A stretch of DNA of 64,000 bases from Nonomuraea muscovyensis (GCF_014207745.1 NZ_JACHJB010000004.1:620001-684000), one strand, 5' to 3'. Numbered from the stretch's first letter, positions 41,782 to 50,551 are shown. Notes: a model not told the origin generated them from the letters alone. Translations and numbers: made by a program.

Positions 41782-43281
41782 TTGAAGCGCATCCTCCTCC
41801 CCGCCGGTGGTGCCGTTCTGGCCACCGGTCTCCTGGCCGCCGGCCTGGCCGGTACCGCCCAGGCGCAGAGCGACGTCTCCAGCGACGTTCTGAACTCCGA
41901 GGCCAAGGCCGTCGAGACCGTCGAGTTCTGGTCGGCCTCGAACTACCTGGCCCTCAAGCAGGCCGTGGCCTTCAACCCCGACTCGCTCGAGGTCTCCAAG
42001 ATCCAGAGCGGCGGCGGCTACAGCAGCGACACCAAGCCCGGCGAGGCCAAGCCGATTGGCGAAGAGAAGAAGACGGTCGCCAAGACGCAGAACGTCAACT
42101 TCCCGAAGACGATCGGTAAGGTCTTCTTCGTCGCGAAGGACGGCAAGCCTTACTGGTGCTCCGGCACCTCCATCCAGTCGCAGTACCGCAACCTGGTCGC
42201 CACGGCCGGGCACTGCGTCTACGACATCGCCGGCAACGACGAGGTCGTGTCCAACTGGGTCTTCGTCCCGGGCTACTACCAGGGCAAGGCTCCGTGGGGC
42301 ATCTACGCGGGTAAGCAGGCCTTCACCCACTACGACTTCGACGTGTACGAGGACTTCGACCGCGACTACGCGTTCGTGACCGTGTACAACGGCATCGGTG
42401 GCTCCGCGTACACCTCCAAGAAGGTTTCCTGGGAGGAGTACAAGGCCTACAACGGGCCGAAGGAGGTCAAGGAGGTCGAGGTCACCAAGGACGAGTACAC
42501 CAAGGGCAAGCTCGACCCCAAGACCACCGAGTACTACGAGGTCGACCCCGGTTCGGCTGCCGAGCCCACGGGCCCGGACTTCCCGGGTGCGGTCGTGGAG
42601 CGCGACGAGGTCAAGAAGGCCAAGTACGACGCTGCTCCGGTCGGCAAGGGCAACGGCTACAAGTTCGGTGAGCCCATCACCGAGGTTGTGACCGAGGCCG
42701 AGTACAAGGCCTACAGCGGCCCGGGCACCAAGGCCAAGGACGCGGCCGGCAACCACACCATCACGCACTACTACGTGCAGCAGTGGTACAAGCCCGGCAA
42801 GGTTGAGCGTTACATCCGTCTCGACCCGTTCATCGTGGGCCACGTCCTCAAGGACGCCGGTCGCCTCGGTGACAACGTCGGTGGCCAGGGTGTGGCGTGG
42901 AACCAGAAGGGCGGCACCGCTGTCCGTACCTTCGGTTACCCGTTCGGCCCGCACCCCGACGGCAACAAGCCCTTCACGGGCGTCACGCCGAAGTGGTGCT
43001 ACGGCAAGACCCAGGAGAAGGTGCTCAAGATCCCGGCCCGCCGGGTTGAGGAGCACCAGTCGTTCCGTTGCGCTGTGACCGCCGGTTACGACGGTGGCCC
43101 CTGGCTGACCCGGTACAGCAACGGCAAGCGCCTTGGCTACGTCACCGGTGTCACCAGCCTCATCGTCGACACCGACAACAACAAGCGCTACGACACGATC
43201 ACCTCCGCCCTGTTCGACGGTGAGACCGCGTCGATCTACAAGGCCGCTGCGGCCGTGTGGTCCGGCAAGCTCATCAAGTAG
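41782..43281 (+). CDS. Secreted trypsin-fold protein with insertion, Ser-to-Asp (array member 4)
   Basis: 499 residues from TTG 41782 (AAGGAG five bases ahead); ATG 41740 in frame is a weaker alternative. Layout as in member 3: signal peptide, NFPKTIGKVFF, His144 in ATAGHCVYD, Asp in FDRDYAFVTV, a long insertion with NGYKFGEPITEVVT and ITHYYVQQWYKPG, then GYDGGPW with Asp437 in place of Ser. Codon use has a little more T at third positions than its neighbours, for example GGT and GTT, suggesting high expression or different history. Confidence 0.82.
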   Translation: MKRILLPAGGAVLATGLLAAGLAGTAQAQSDVSSDVLNSEAKAVETVEFWSASNYLALKQAVAFNPDSLEVSKIQSGGGYSSDTKPGEAKPIGEEKKTVAKTQNVNFPKTIGKVFFVAKDGKPYWCSGTSIQSQYRNLVATAGHCVYDIAGNDEVVSNWVFVPGYYQGKAPWGIYAGKQAFTHYDFDVYEDFDRDYAFVTVYNGIGGSAYTSKKVSWEEYKAYNGPKEVKEVEVTKDEYTKGKLDPKTTEYYEVDPGSAAEPTGPDFPGAVVERDEVKKAKYDAAPVGKGNGYKFGEPITEVVTEAEYKAYSGPGTKAKDAAGNHTITHYYVQQWYKPGKVERYIRLDPFIVGHVLKDAGRLGDNVGGQGVAWNQKGGTAVRTFGYPFGPHPDGNKPFTGVTPKWCYGKTQEKVLKIPARRVEEHQSFRCAVTAGYDGGPWLTRYSNGKRLGYVTGVTSLIVDTDNNKRYDTITSALFDGETASIYKAAAAVWSGKLIK

Positions 43282-43331
43282 TACCGGCGGACCGAACGAC
43301 GACCCCGGTCGGCGTTCACCCCATGCAACAC

Positions 43332-43370
43332 CCGAAGGGCTCGGCATCCAGCCGGGCCCTTCGGCCTTTT
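43332..43370 (+). terminator. Terminator after array member 4
   Basis: CCGAAGGGCTCGGC / GCCGGGCCCTTCGG with a five-base loop (one G-T pair), followed by CCTTTTC. It lies 50 bases after the stop. Confidence 0.85.
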
Positions 43371-43458
43371 CTGGGTGCTTTGTGGCGGGGGTTACCAGAG
43401 TGACCAGAAGATCGATAGGGTTCCGACACGCCCTTTGTAAACTTCGTGGAGTTCCTCA

Positions 43459-44946
43459 GTGAAGCGCCTGCTCGTCCCCCTCGCCGCAGCATGCCTCGGC
43501 GCCACCGCACTCGCCCTGCCCGCCACCGCGGAGCCGAGCTGGATCAGCGATCCCCTCGCCCCCAAGCCCGCCGACGCCTACAGCGACGCCCAGTTCTGGC
43601 TCGACGCCAACGGCGCCGCGCTGAAGAAGGCGACGCAGTACCGGGTCGACGCCAAGGACGTTCCCAAGCTCGTCCGCCCCCAGACGCAGACGGGTGACGG
43701 CAAGCCCGGCGGGGTCGCCCCCACCGGCACCACCCCGCCGTCCGCCAAGAGCAAGAACGTCAACCTGCCGAAGACGATCGGCAAGGTGTTCTTCCTCGAC
43801 CGTGCCGGCCAGCCTCGCTGGTGCTCGGCCACCTCCATCCAGTCGCGTCACCGCAACCTGGTCGCCACCGCCGGCCACTGCGTGTACGAGCACGGCAAGG
43901 ACGTCTTCCGCAAGTGGGTCTTCGCGCCCGGCTACTACCAGGGCAAGGCCCCCTTCGGCGTGTACGTGGGCGCCTACGCCTTCACCGCCTATGACCTCGA
44001 CACCTACGACGACTACGACGGCGACTTCGCCTTCGTCGCGGTGCACAACGGCTTCCGCCTCGCGGGCGAGAAGAAGGTGACCAAGGCCGAGTTCGACAAG
44101 TGGGCGGGCGACAAGTGGGTCAAGCCGCGCCCGATCACCGCCGAGGAGTACGGCAAGTGCCTGCTCAACCTCGGCGACTGCTACAGCGAGGGCGAGGACA
44201 AGCCCGCCGACAAGGTCGGCCCCGACTACCCGGGCGCGGTCCTGGAGCGCGAAGAGGTCGGCGCGCAGGCCTACAAGGACGCCAAGACCGGCAAGGGCAA
44301 CGGCTACAAGTTCGGCGAGCCCGAGACGGTGCCCGCCACCAAGGCCGAGCACGAGGCGTACAAGGGGCCGGGCACGAAGGGCGACGACAAGCGCGGCAAC
44401 TACACGATCACCCGCTACTACGTCCAGAAGTGGGTCAAGCCCGGCACGACCCGCAAGTACTACATGGCCGAGTACATGATCGGCATCGTCAAGGACGCGG
44501 GCCGGCTCGGTGACGTGGTCGGCGGGCAGGGCATCGCCTGGAACCAGCCGATGAATCAGCGCGTGATCGCCTTCGGCTACCCGTCGGCCCCGCACCCCGA
44601 CGGCGACCGCCCGTTCTCCGGCCTGACGCCCAAGTGGTGCTCCGGCAAGACCGGCACGAAGACGTACCAGATCAACACCTTCCGGGTGGAGACCCACCAG
44701 GTGCTCAAGTGCTCGATGACCCCGGGCGCCGACGGCGGCCCGTGGCTCGTCAGGTACGACAACAACAAGCGCACCGGCTACGTCAACGGCGTGACGAGCC
44801 TGTTCGTCGACGAGGACGGCAACGACCGCGTCGACCACATCACCTCGGCCTACTTCGACGGCGAGGTGGCCGACGTCTACAACAAGGCCAACTACGCGGA
44901 GACGAAGAAGATCGTCGGCCCGAACGGCGAGCTGCTCCCCGGCTGA
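43459..44946 (+). CDS. Secreted trypsin-fold protein with insertion, Ser-to-Asp (array member 5)
   Basis: 495 residues from GTG 43459 (GTGGAG seven bases ahead). Signal peptide MKRLLVPLAAACLGATALAL. His140 in ATAGHCVYE, Asp in DGDFAFVAV, insertion with NGYKFGEPETVPAT and ITRYYVQKWVKPG, and GADGGPW with Asp425 at the nucleophile position. The insertion has two extra Cys (KCLLNLGDC) likely paired. It lacks the shared promoter leader and the CRP-type site of members 2-4, so its control differs. Confidence 0.82.
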   Translation: MKRLLVPLAAACLGATALALPATAEPSWISDPLAPKPADAYSDAQFWLDANGAALKKATQYRVDAKDVPKLVRPQTQTGDGKPGGVAPTGTTPPSAKSKNVNLPKTIGKVFFLDRAGQPRWCSATSIQSRHRNLVATAGHCVYEHGKDVFRKWVFAPGYYQGKAPFGVYVGAYAFTAYDLDTYDDYDGDFAFVAVHNGFRLAGEKKVTKAEFDKWAGDKWVKPRPITAEEYGKCLLNLGDCYSEGEDKPADKVGPDYPGAVLEREEVGAQAYKDAKTGKGNGYKFGEPETVPATKAEHEAYKGPGTKGDDKRGNYTITRYYVQKWVKPGTTRKYYMAEYMIGIVKDAGRLGDVVGGQGIAWNQPMNQRVIAFGYPSAPHPDGDRPFSGLTPKWCSGKTGTKTYQINTFRVETHQVLKCSMTPGADGGPWLVRYDNNKRTGYVNGVTSLFVDEDGNDRVDHITSAYFDGEVADVYNKANYAETKKIVGPNGELLPG

Positions 44947-44958
44947 CCCACCGACGAC

Positions 44959-44994
44959 GAGCCCGTCTCCGGCGACCACGCCGAAGACGGGCTC
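44959..44994. terminator. Hairpin between array member 5 and the XRE regulator gene
   Basis: GAGCCCGTCT and AGACGGGCTC arms enclose a second CGGCG/CGCCG stem. It lies between converging genes and can serve both. Confidence 0.7.
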
Positions 44995-45029
44995 TCGCCG
45001 TCACACAGGCGCCGTCGCACGCCCTTCCG

Positions 45030-46388
45030 TCACACCGCCGCCAGCTCGCGGGTGCGCTCGCGCAGCGCCGTGACCACCGGCTCGCGCTTGTACGGCTCCA
45101 GCCGCCTGCGCAGGTCGGCGGCGTACGAGCGGGACCGGACCGACTGCAGCTCGCCCGCCAGGTCGAACGCGTGGGCGGCCACCCGGCAGGCCTCCTCCAG
45201 CTCGCCGCACTGCGTCAGCCCGGCCGCCAGCAGCGACAGGTTGAACATCCGCCCCCGCACGAAGCGGCCGTCCATGTCGAGCGAGCGGCGGGCCTGGCGG
45301 ACCGCCTGCACCCCGTCGCCGAGGTCGCGGAAGCAGTGGGCGAACTTGGCCGCGAGGTAGGCCTCGTCGAAGTAGCTCAGCCAGGCGGGCTCGTGCCCCG
45401 GGACGCGCCGGTCGAAGGCCAGCTCGGCGTCGTGCAGCGCGGCGGCGCAGGACCGGGCGTCGCCGAGCCCGGCGTGGGCGTGCGCCTCCAGCACGTGGCA
45501 GGAGGCCATCAGCGTGGCCACGCCCGAGCGCGCGGCCGAGAGCTGGGCGGCCCGCGCCAGGTCCAGGGCGTGGGCCGGGCGGCCCATGTAGATGGCCTGG
45601 TGCGCCATGCCGGCGAGGATCTCGCCGCCGAGCGCGTCGTCGCCCGCGCCCCGGGCCAGGCGCAGCGCCTGGATCAGGTAGCGCTGGGCCAGGCCGTGCT
45701 GCTCCAGGTCGTAGGCCATCCAGCCGGCCAGCCGGGTGAGCTCGGCAGCGGCCGCGGCCAGTTCCCTGCCGGTGCTCTCGCCGTACGAGCCGTCCTTGAG
45801 CAGCGGCGTGACGGCGGTGTCGAGGTACTCGACCACGGCGGCGCGGACCCTGCCGCTGCCGAAGCGGTTGTCGAGCTCACCGAACGAGCGGGTGACCTCG
45901 CGGATGGCCGCGACGTCGGCCCGGCCCACGCGTCGCGAGCCTCCGCCGTCGAGGCGTTCGTCCGGTGGGGACGTCAGCCAGCGCACGGCTCCCACGGAGC
46001 CTGCCCCTATCGCGAACGTGGAGTCGATCAGGAACCGTCGTCTCTCCACATCGGCTCGCCACAGCGCTGTCACGGTAGCGACCCCCTCCTGCCACGTGTG
46101 CGTGAACACCTGCCCGAGATCGGGGGGTGAAACGATGGCCGGCATCCCGAGGTCTTCAGGCGTGACGGGTCTGCCGAGCCGTAGGGCGAAAATCTCGGTA
46201 AGGAGGGACGGCACCGGATCTCTGGGCCGCTGGCCCCCGATCCATCGCAGCACGGAGCTGTGGTCGTACTTCAGGCCGGGCGTGCCGCGAGCGGCGCCCA
46301 GGTCGTTGAGCCGCCTGGCCAACCCCTTGTGGGAGAGGCCCGCTTCCGCGATGAGCAGCTGAAGCAGGCGGTTGGGCTCGCGTCGCAT
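45030..46388 (-). CDS. XRE-type regulator with TPR-like C-terminal domain
   Basis: 452 residues from ATG 46388. HTH region at 1-70 (MRREPNRLLQLLIAEAGLSHKG, then SSVLRWIGGQRPRDPVPSLL), a middle linker, and a C-terminal run of TPR-like helices (GRELAAAAAELTRLAGWMAYD, YLIQALRLARGAGD). It belongs to a large actinobacterial family that includes developmental and antibiotic regulators such as NsdA; a specific role is not shown. It converges on the protease array. Confidence 0.85.
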   Translation of the reverse strand: MRREPNRLLQLLIAEAGLSHKGLARRLNDLGAARGTPGLKYDHSSVLRWIGGQRPRDPVPSLLTEIFALRLGRPVTPEDLGMPAIVSPPDLGQVFTHTWQEGVATVTALWRADVERRRFLIDSTFAIGAGSVGAVRWLTSPPDERLDGGGSRRVGRADVAAIREVTRSFGELDNRFGSGRVRAAVVEYLDTAVTPLLKDGSYGESTGRELAAAAAELTRLAGWMAYDLEQHGLAQRYLIQALRLARGAGDDALGGEILAGMAHQAIYMGRPAHALDLARAAQLSAARSGVATLMASCHVLEAHAHAGLGDARSCAAALHDAELAFDRRVPGHEPAWLSYFDEAYLAAKFAHCFRDLGDGVQAVRQARRSLDMDGRFVRGRMFNLSLLAAGLTQCGELEEACRVAAHAFDLAGELQSVRSRSYAADLRRRLEPYKREPVVTALRERTRELAAV

Positions 46389-46451
46389 CGTTCTCCTCGC
46401 CCCAGGAGTCGGAGCCGGCATCCTTACAGAGGGCTCCTGTTATAGCACGCT

Positions 46452-46484
46452 GAGTAAAGGGAAGCCCAAGACTTCCCTTTACTC
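46452..46484. repeat. 13-bp perfect inverted repeat
   Basis: GAGTAAAGGGAAG and CTTCCCTTTACTC around seven bases. It lies between the XRE regulator start (46388) and the malic enzyme stop (46522). It is AT-richer than its surroundings. It could end the malic enzyme transcript, although no T-run follows, or be an operator for the regulator. Confidence 0.7.
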
Positions 46485-46521
46485 GGGTGGACTTGTCGGG
46501 GCTGAGGGCGACCGGGCCCGG

Positions 46522-47718
46522 TCAGCCCGGGATGCGGGCGACCCCGTCACGCCGTGCCTGGGCGGCCACGGCGGCGGTGACGGCGGGGGCCACTCGGGCG
46601 TCGAACGGACTCGGGATGACGTAGTCGGCCCGCAGGTCGTCGCCCACCACGGCGGCGAGCGCGGTGGCGGCCGCGACCTTCATGTTCTCGGTGATCGTGG
46701 TGGCCCGCACGTCGAGCGCGCCGCGGAAGACCCCGGGGAAGGCGAGCACGTTGTTGATCTGGTTGGGGAAGTCGGAGCGGCCGGTGGCCACCACGCGGGC
46801 GTGCCTGGCCGCCACGGTCGGCGACACCTCCGGCGTGGGGTTGGACAGCGCGAAGACGATCGAGTCGGTCGCCATGGAGGCGATGGCCTCCTCGGCGACG
46901 GTCGAGCCCGACAGGCCGACGAACACGTCGGCGCCCGCGAGCGCCTGCTCGGTGGAGCCGGTGTGGCCGGCCTTGTTCGTGTCGCGGGCCAGGGCCTCCT
47001 TGACGGAGTTGAGCCCCTCGCGGCCCGGATAGATGATGCCCTTGGAGTCGGCCACGGCGATGTCGCCGATGCCGGCTTCGAGCAGGATGCGGGTGACCGC
47101 GACGCCGGAGGCGCCGGCGCCGGCCACGACGGCACGCAGGTCGCCCAGGGACCGACCGGTCAGGCGGGCGGCGTTGGTCAGGGCGGCCAGGACGACGATG
47201 GCGGTGCCGTGCTGGTCGTCGTGGAAGACGGGGATGTCGAGCAGGTCGCGCAGCCGGGCCTCGACCTCGAAGCAGCGCGGGGCGCTGATGTCCTCCAGGT
47301 TGATGCCGCCGAACGAGGGCGCGAGCCGGACCACGGTCTCGACCAGCGCGTCGACGTCGGTGCAGGCCAGGCAGAGGGGGACGGCGTCAACGCCGCCGAA
47401 CTCCTTGAACAGCAGCGCCTTGCCCTCCATCACGGGCATCGCGGCGGCGGGGCCGATGTCACCGAGGCCGAGCACGGCGGTGCCGTCGGAGACGACGGCG
47501 ACCACGTTGGAGACCCAGGTGTAGTCGTTGACCAGCGACGGCGTGTCGGCGATGGCGTTGCACACCCGGGCGACTCCGGGGGTGTAGGCCAGAGACAGGT
47601 CGTCCGCGTCACGGACGGGGATGGTGGAGCGAACCTCCAGCTTGCCCCCGCGGTGCAGGGCGAAGGCCGGGTCCTGGTCGAGTGATTCGAGAGAGGGAGA
47701 AGCAGGAGTGGCAGTCAC
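46522..47718 (-). CDS. NAD-type malic enzyme
   Basis: 398 residues from GTG 47718 with a GGGG-rich ribosome site; the frame is open further upstream but homology starts at this point. Malic-type N-domain with SLAYTPGVARVCNAI and VLGLGDIGPAAAMPVMEGK, metal/catalytic region FHDDQHGTAIVVLAAL, then the NAD-binding domain AVVAGAGASGVAVTRILLEAG and VFALSNPTPEVSP. It is the short bacterial form (about 400 residues), decarboxylating malate to pyruvate. It stands alone, divergent from the amino-acid transporter. Confidence 0.9.
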   Translation of the reverse strand: MTATPASPSLESLDQDPAFALHRGGKLEVRSTIPVRDADDLSLAYTPGVARVCNAIADTPSLVNDYTWVSNVVAVVSDGTAVLGLGDIGPAAAMPVMEGKALLFKEFGGVDAVPLCLACTDVDALVETVVRLAPSFGGINLEDISAPRCFEVEARLRDLLDIPVFHDDQHGTAIVVLAALTNAARLTGRSLGDLRAVVAGAGASGVAVTRILLEAGIGDIAVADSKGIIYPGREGLNSVKEALARDTNKAGHTGSTEQALAGADVFVGLSGSTVAEEAIASMATDSIVFALSNPTPEVSPTVAARHARVVATGRSDFPNQINNVLAFPGVFRGALDVRATTITENMKVAAATALAAVVGDDLRADYVIPSPFDARVAPAVTAAVAAQARRDGVARIPG

Positions 47719-47912
47719 AGAGAGACCCCAGTAGGCATCGGACGGACGATGGAGACCTTCGGCAGACGGCGCGAGAGGCCTGGCTTCGGTAGCCGCCAGG
47801 GTCCCCTCCCGATCGTCTCGTGAGGGGTTACGGGGGTCACCCGTCGCTCCATAGTGCCACATGGTGAGACGGAGTCCGGTGTCCAGGGTGACGCTGTTCT
47901 GTTGACGCATCG

Positions 47913-47952
47913 TTAAATCCCCGATGGCGGATCGTCGCTCGGGGCGATTTAA
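47913..47952. promoter_or_regulatory. Inverted repeat in the malic enzyme / amino-acid transporter intergenic region
   Basis: TTAAATCCCCG and CGGGGCGATTTAA pair with one two-base bulge around 16 bases. It sits about 50 bases before the transporter start, between two divergent genes. I cannot name the binder. Confidence 0.45.
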
Positions 47953-48000
47953 GCTTCACAAAACGCAACTTTCATGACATAGCACTTGAGGAGGCCTGAC

Positions 48001-48864
48001 ATGGCCCTCTGGTCCACGAGCCGCCGTGGTTACACCATCAGCGCGCTCACCTTGGCCGCCGCCCTGGGGCTGTCCGCCTGCGGCGGTGGTTCGGGCAGCG
48101 GTGACACCACCGCCACTGCCAGTCCGGGCGGGGCGACGGCCGCGAGCGAGGCCAAGCTGGTGACCCCCGGCAAGCTCACGACCTGCACCAACATCCCGTA
48201 CGAGCCGTTCCAGTTCAAGGACGCGAGCGGCAAGATCGTCGGGTTCGACGTCGACGTCGTCGACCTGGTCGCCAAGAAGCTGGGCGTGGAGCAGCAGATC
48301 GTGGACATCGACTTCGCCGTCATCAAGAGCGGCGCGGCGATGGCCACGAACAAGTGCGACGTCGCGGCGGCCGGCATGACGATCACCGACGAGCGCAAGC
48401 AGAACATCACCTTCTCCGATCCGTACTTCGACGCCACGCAGGCGCTGCTGGCCAAGAAGGGCACGGGGGCCACCTCGCTGGAGGACATCAAGGCCAAGAA
48501 CCTCAAGCTGGGCGCGCAGGCCAGCACGACCGGCCTCGACTACGTCAAGAAGCAGGGCTTCAACCCGACCGAGTACGCCGACTCCGCCAAGGAGCTGCTG
48601 GCCCTGCAGGCCGGCCAGGCCGACGTGATCGTCCAGGACCTGCCGGTGGTGCTCACCTGGCTGAAGAAGCCGGAGATCGCCGAGAAGTTCGAGATGATCG
48701 CCAGCCTCGACACGGGTGAGCAGTACGGCATCGGCCTGAAGAAGAACGCCGACCCGGTGCTGCTCAAGACCATCAACGAGACCCTCACCGCCGCCAAGTC
48801 CGACGGGACGTACGAGCAGATCTTCGTGAAGTGGTTCGGCAAGAAGCCCGGTGAGCTGAGCTGA
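48001..48864 (+). CDS. Polar amino-acid ABC transporter substrate-binding lipoprotein
   Basis: 287 residues from ATG 48001 (AGGAGG). Lipobox LSAC with Cys27. The type-3 solute-binding fold is recognisable by GFDVDVVDLVAKKLGV, CDVAAAGMTITDERKQNITFSDPYFDATQ and the late YGIGLKKNADPVLL. The ligand is probably a polar amino acid. It is followed after 3 bases by the permease gene. Confidence 0.92.
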   Translation: MALWSTSRRGYTISALTLAAALGLSACGGGSGSGDTTATASPGGATAASEAKLVTPGKLTTCTNIPYEPFQFKDASGKIVGFDVDVVDLVAKKLGVEQQIVDIDFAVIKSGAAMATNKCDVAAAGMTITDERKQNITFSDPYFDATQALLAKKGTGATSLEDIKAKNLKLGAQASTTGLDYVKKQGFNPTEYADSAKELLALQAGQADVIVQDLPVVLTWLKKPEIAEKFEMIASLDTGEQYGIGLKKNADPVLLKTINETLTAAKSDGTYEQIFVKWFGKKPGELS

Positions 48865-48867
48865 TCC

Positions 48868-49695
48868 ATGTCGGACCAGTCACTGGCGGCTGAGCCGGGC
48901 AAGGCCCGGCTCAGCCCGCGTAAGAAGCAGCGCATCAGCCGCGCCATCCAGTACGTCCTGCTGGTCGCCGCGCTCGTCGGCGTCGTCCTGTACGCCGACT
49001 GGCCCAGCCTGGCGCAGAACTTCGCCAAGCCGGACGTGGCCGAGAAGGCCCTGCCCGAGCTCTTCACGATCGCGCTGAAGAACACCCTCATCTACACGGC
49101 GGGCGGGTTCGTCTTCGCGTTCGTGGTGGGGCTCGTGCTGGCGCTCATGCGGCTGTCCACGGTGCGGCCGTACCGGTGGATCTCGGGGCTCTACATCGAG
49201 ATCTTCCGTGGCCTGCCGGCCCTGCTCATCTTCCTCCTGATCACCTTCCTGCCGCTGGCGCTGCCCGGCTTCGCGGTGCCCGGCGGCACGTACGGGCAGG
49301 GCATCCTGGGGCTCGGCCTGGTCGGCGCGGCCTACCAGGCGGAGGTGTTCCGGGCCGGCCTGCAGGCGGTGCCGAAGGGACAGACGGAGGCGGCCAGGTC
49401 GCTCGGCATGTCGGCGACCAGGGCGCAGATCACCGTGGTGATCCCGCAGGCCATCAGGATCGTCATCCCGCCGACGACCAACCAGTTCGTGGCACTGCTC
49501 AAGGACTCGTCGCTGGTGCTCTTCCTGGGCATCTCCGGCGAGTACGTGGAGCTGGCCAAGTTCGGCAACGACCTGGCCTCCCAGTACGCCAACGCCACAC
49601 CGATCATGGTGGCCGGCCTGACGTACCTGCTCGTCACGGTTCCGCTGGGGCACCTGGCGGCCAGACTGGAGAAGCGCAAGGTGAGGGCCCGATGA
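48868..49695 (+). CDS. Amino-acid ABC transporter permease
   Basis: 275 residues. A cytoplasmic basic N-terminus, then five or more membrane segments. The HisM/GlnP-family coupling motif is complete: GAAYQAEVFRAGLQAVPKGQ, EAARSLGMSATRAQITVVIPQA. The stop overlaps the ATPase start (ATGA). It works with its neighbours to import an amino acid. Confidence 0.92.
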   Translation: MSDQSLAAEPGKARLSPRKKQRISRAIQYVLLVAALVGVVLYADWPSLAQNFAKPDVAEKALPELFTIALKNTLIYTAGGFVFAFVVGLVLALMRLSTVRPYRWISGLYIEIFRGLPALLIFLLITFLPLALPGFAVPGGTYGQGILGLGLVGAAYQAEVFRAGLQAVPKGQTEAARSLGMSATRAQITVVIPQAIRIVIPPTTNQFVALLKDSSLVLFLGISGEYVELAKFGNDLASQYANATPIMVAGLTYLLVTVPLGHLAARLEKRKVRAR

Positions 49696-50435
49696 CGCCG
49701 GCCATCGAGATCAAGGACCTGCACAAGCACTTCGGCAAGAACGAGGTGCTCCGGGGCATCACCTGCACGGTGGAGGCCGGCCAGGTGGTGTGTGTCATCG
49801 GCCCCTCCGGCTCGGGCAAGTCCACGTTGCTGCGCTGCGTGAACCTGCTGGAGCAGCCGACCCTCGGCAAGATCCTGGTGGAGGGCGTCGAGGTCACCGA
49901 CCCCGACGTGGACATCGACGCCGTCCGCCGCCGCATCGGCATGGTCTTCCAGCAGTTCAACCTGTTCCCCCACATGACCGCGCTGCAGAACGTCATGGTC
50001 GCCCAGCGGCGCGTGCTCAGGCGGGGCCGGAAGGAGGCCGAGAAGGTCGCCCGCGACAACCTGGAGCGGGTCGGCGTCGGTGAGAAGGCCGACGCCTACC
50101 CCGCGCAGCTCTCCGGCGGGCAGCAGCAACGCGTGGCCATCGCCAGGGCACTGGCCATGAACCCCGACCTGATGCTGTTCGACGAGCCGACCTCGGCGCT
50201 CGACCCCGAGCTGGTGGGCGACGTGCTCGCCGTCATGCGCAAGCTGGCCGAGGAGGGCATGACCATGCTCGTGGTGACCCACGAGATGGGCTTCGCCCGG
50301 GAGGTGGCCGACCGGGTCGTGTTCATGGACGGCGGCGTCGTCGTCGAGGACGGGCCACCCGCCCAGGTCATCGGCGACCCGCAGCACGAGCGCACCCGCG
50401 GCTTCCTGCATCGCGTCCTCCACCCCGAGGGCTGA
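49692..50435 (+). CDS. Amino-acid ABC transporter ATP-binding protein
   Basis: 247 residues. Walker A GPSGSGKSTLLRCVN, Q-loop MVFQQFNLFPHMT, signature LSGGQQQRVAIARAL, Walker B LMLFDEPTSALDPE and the switch His in VVTHEMGFA. This is the standard GlnQ/HisP-type ATPase; third gene of the transporter operon. Confidence 0.95.
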   Translation: MTPAIEIKDLHKHFGKNEVLRGITCTVEAGQVVCVIGPSGSGKSTLLRCVNLLEQPTLGKILVEGVEVTDPDVDIDAVRRRIGMVFQQFNLFPHMTALQNVMVAQRRVLRRGRKEAEKVARDNLERVGVGEKADAYPAQLSGGQQQRVAIARALAMNPDLMLFDEPTSALDPELVGDVLAVMRKLAEEGMTMLVVTHEMGFAREVADRVVFMDGGVVVEDGPPAQVIGDPQHERTRGFLHRVLHPEG

Positions 50436-50441
50436 GGTCAC

Positions 50442-50551
50442 GGGGCCCCCGGTGGTGCCCGCCGGGGGTCTCCCCGACGAGCACCACCGGCGGGGCGCCC
50501 CCTCCAGCGCCCCGCGCACGGCCCTCCGCACGGCCCCTCCGCACGGCCCCT
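50442..50551. repeat. Hairpin and 13-bp tandem repeat after the transporter operon
   Basis: CCCCCGG / CCGGGGG (50446-50452 with 50462-50468) makes a terminator-like stem. A competing longer stem uses GGTGGTGC with GCACCACC. From 50514 a 13-bp unit (CCGCACGGCCCCT) repeats nearly three times. The 235-base gap holds no gene. Confidence 0.55.

Noticed and set aside
39756..43347. Long minus-strand open frames opposite array members 3 and 4
   Set aside because: They are Val/Leu/Asp-rich mirror images of the sense genes with no start signal; the sense frames have signal peptides and conserved motifs.
38218..44946. Array members 2-5 as active glutamyl endopeptidases or trypsins
   Set aside because: The GxSGG Ser is Asp in all four, confirmed from the codons; family resemblance alone does not support activity.
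36912..44946. The five trypsin-fold genes as a recent assembly duplication
   Set aside because: They differ in sequence, insertion content, start codon and promoter, and each has its own terminator.
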